Positions 1 to 64,000 of a stretch of 64,000 nt of DNA are shown here, piece after piece. How positions within the stretch are numbered: position 1 is the stretch's first letter; every line of letters begins with the position of its first letter. The notes beneath the pieces were generated by a model. That model did not search any database and was not told the origin of the DNA. It saw nothing but the letters and a program-made list of their open reading frames with translations. The DNA is taken from assembly GCA_026874595.1 (NCBI GenBank), contig CM049313.1, positions 34,813,159 through 34,877,158 of the forward strand. Direction: 5' to 3'. This stretch comes from Sipunculus nudus. Lineage: Eukaryota > Annelida > Sipuncula > Golfingiida > Sipunculidae. The translations under genes and the position numbers were made by a program.

Positions 1-164
1 GCTAGATTTGTGCAGTGTCTGAAAATAACATCAGAAGCTGTAAAATTTCATGTTTTAACTAAATGAAAACACACTTTTAACTTACCTGAGGAATATGATT
101 TATGGGAGACTTAAAGGCTGTACAACAATATGACACTATACATATGAGGCACAAAGTCACCTAC

Positions 165-62632
<62,468 letters not shown>

Positions 62633-64000
62633 CTGTAGAATCAATCAAAATTTTCATAAGAATCGGTCCATGGTAAGTAGGTTGCACTGTCTAATCAATG
62701 TAATAAAGTAAGGTAATAATAAAATGATAAGGGTGCTTTTTTATTATAATATTCTAAGAATTCACAGGTTATACTCACAAGTTAGCAGTGATGCACCAGT
62801 CACAATATTTCAACGGCATCAAAACATATTGCAGCTTGCCAAGTTTTCCTGATTTTTGTCACACACGAAATTATGCAGGGGATTCTTTAATTATGAATAA
62901 AAAAGTCATTTGTACAAGGTGCATATTAGTTATCTCACCTGTGTTCAGTTACCTCACCAGTTTTCACACTGTTAATAGGTATGTAGACAAGAAGTATCAC
63001 CTTATAATCATATTTAAGAATAAGTTTTCATATACAGTTCATCTAATCTTAATGGTGAATTCTGGTAAGAACAAAAATATCTATCCTCAGAAAACTAAGA
63101 ATATTAAATATATCAAAATTTCAAGCACTTTAAATATTAAGCAAACAACATTATGTCTGTTGACTTAATCTTGAAGATTATGTTGCAATTTGGCCCTTTA
63201 GCTTCAGATGCACATAAACTCCTATATCTAATGGTATAACTATAAGGCTATAAAATTTTAAATTTTTCATTAATTTTGTAATTATTCGATTTAAAATTTG
63301 TTAGGTTTCATATTCATCAGTTGTGTTGCAAGGGTGTCTCAAAATGTGTCTGTAGACCATGAACATCCATAGATAATTATCAACCATAGATAGTGATCTA
63401 TCATAGACTATGATGAACCATAAGCTGTTATCTGTTGAGCATGGTGAACCACAGTGTTCTGCAACTACAGTGAACATGAACAGTGTTCTGTTGACCATGG
63501 TGAAAAATCAACGGTGTTCTGCAGAACATGGTGAACCACTGACTGTATTTTGCAGACCATTATGAGCACTGAACAGTAATCTGAAGACCATGATGAGCAT
63601 TGAACAGTGATCTACAGATAAAGGTGAACAATCAACAGTGATCTGTAGACCATGGTGAATGAGCAACTGTAATATGTAGACCATAGTGAACAATGAACAG
63701 TGATCTGTAGACCATGGTGAATGAGCAACTGTAATATGTAGACCATGGTAAACAATGAACAGTGATCTGGAGATCATGGTGAACATTCAGCAATGATTTG
63801 TAGTAGAGCTCTGCGATTATCACTGATTATCGATTAATCGAATCAATGTTTTGAAAATCTTCAATTCTCTAATATCTGTTTTTATCCTCGAGAAACGGTC
63901 AACCAAATTTCATAATTTTGGGCCGGAATATTGCCCTTTTCCACATAAATATTATATTCGAGGTCGGTCTCTCAGTATCTTGTAAAAAAAAAGTAGGTAA
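62633..64000 (-). other. Fibrillin intron, start beyond window, with minisatellite
   Basis: Upstream intron sequence. Contains the 31-bp minisatellite (63350-63800). From about 63806 'gagctctgcgattatcactgattatcg' looks like the beginning of another repeat that runs off the window. Confidence 0.7.
63350..63805. repeat. 31-bp minisatellite, about 14 units
   Basis: Units such as TGTAGACCATGGTGAATGAG-caactgtaata, 31 bp, are repeated with variation. Two types alternate near the right end (gaatgagcaactgtaata and gaacaatgaacagtgatc), giving a 62-bp higher-order pattern. Confidence 0.9.

Overview
This is eukaryotic genomic DNA: AT-rich, with many short GT-AG exons on the minus strand separated by repeat-filled introns, and no bacterial-style coding. 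The single host gene recognised is a fibrillin, an extracellular microfibril protein, read right to left across almost the whole window. The repeat types (elements ending in GACA/ACGG tetranucleotide tracts plus a 3' hairpin, and GACCTTGACCTTTGACC-type repeats) suggest a lophotrochozoan, most likely a mollusc and perhaps a bivalve. That taxonomic call is an inference from style.

Fibrillin layout, in transcription order from 62.6 kb down to 0.2 kb: hybrid domain (2 exons), one cbEGF, an 8-Cys TB domain split over two exons 32.5 kb apart, twelve consecutive cbEGF exons (23.9 kb to 6.1 kb), a second TB domain (2 exons), then two more cbEGFs. All 21 exons are phase 1-1. This order matches Hyb2-cbEGF10-TB3-cbEGF11..22-TB4-cbEGF23-24 of vertebrate fibrillins, and individual domains can be paired one to one. 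The RGD integrin motif of vertebrate TB4 is not present here. Both ends of the gene lie outside the window.

The introns hold most of the remaining sequence. From 8.4 to 17 kb there are several hairpin-ended repeats, possibly Helentron/DINE-like, with internal tandem repeats. The 25.0-57.5 kb intron, inside TB3, is a head-to-tail concatemer of repeat modules (A1-B1-A2-D array-B2-C-D'). It includes six near-identical 1,274-bp units (31.8-39.5 kb). Most subunits carry a motif that closely resembles the vertebrate CTCF core, always in the same orientation.

An LTR retrotransposon (46,084-52,729; 721-bp LTRs, about 99% identical; 4-bp ATAT target duplication) is inserted into a module D unit. Its integrase lies upstream of its reverse transcriptase, the order described for Gmr1-like Ty3/gypsy elements. 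It carries one frameshift between integrase and RT. A decayed Tigger/pogo-type transposase lies at about 59.3-60.2 kb and a 31-bp minisatellite at 63.35-63.8 kb.

Two fibrillin exons (cbEGF11 and cbEGF23) are accompanied by decayed, partially duplicated copies of their own 5' ends. At cbEGF11 this has become an array with a period of about 100 bp.
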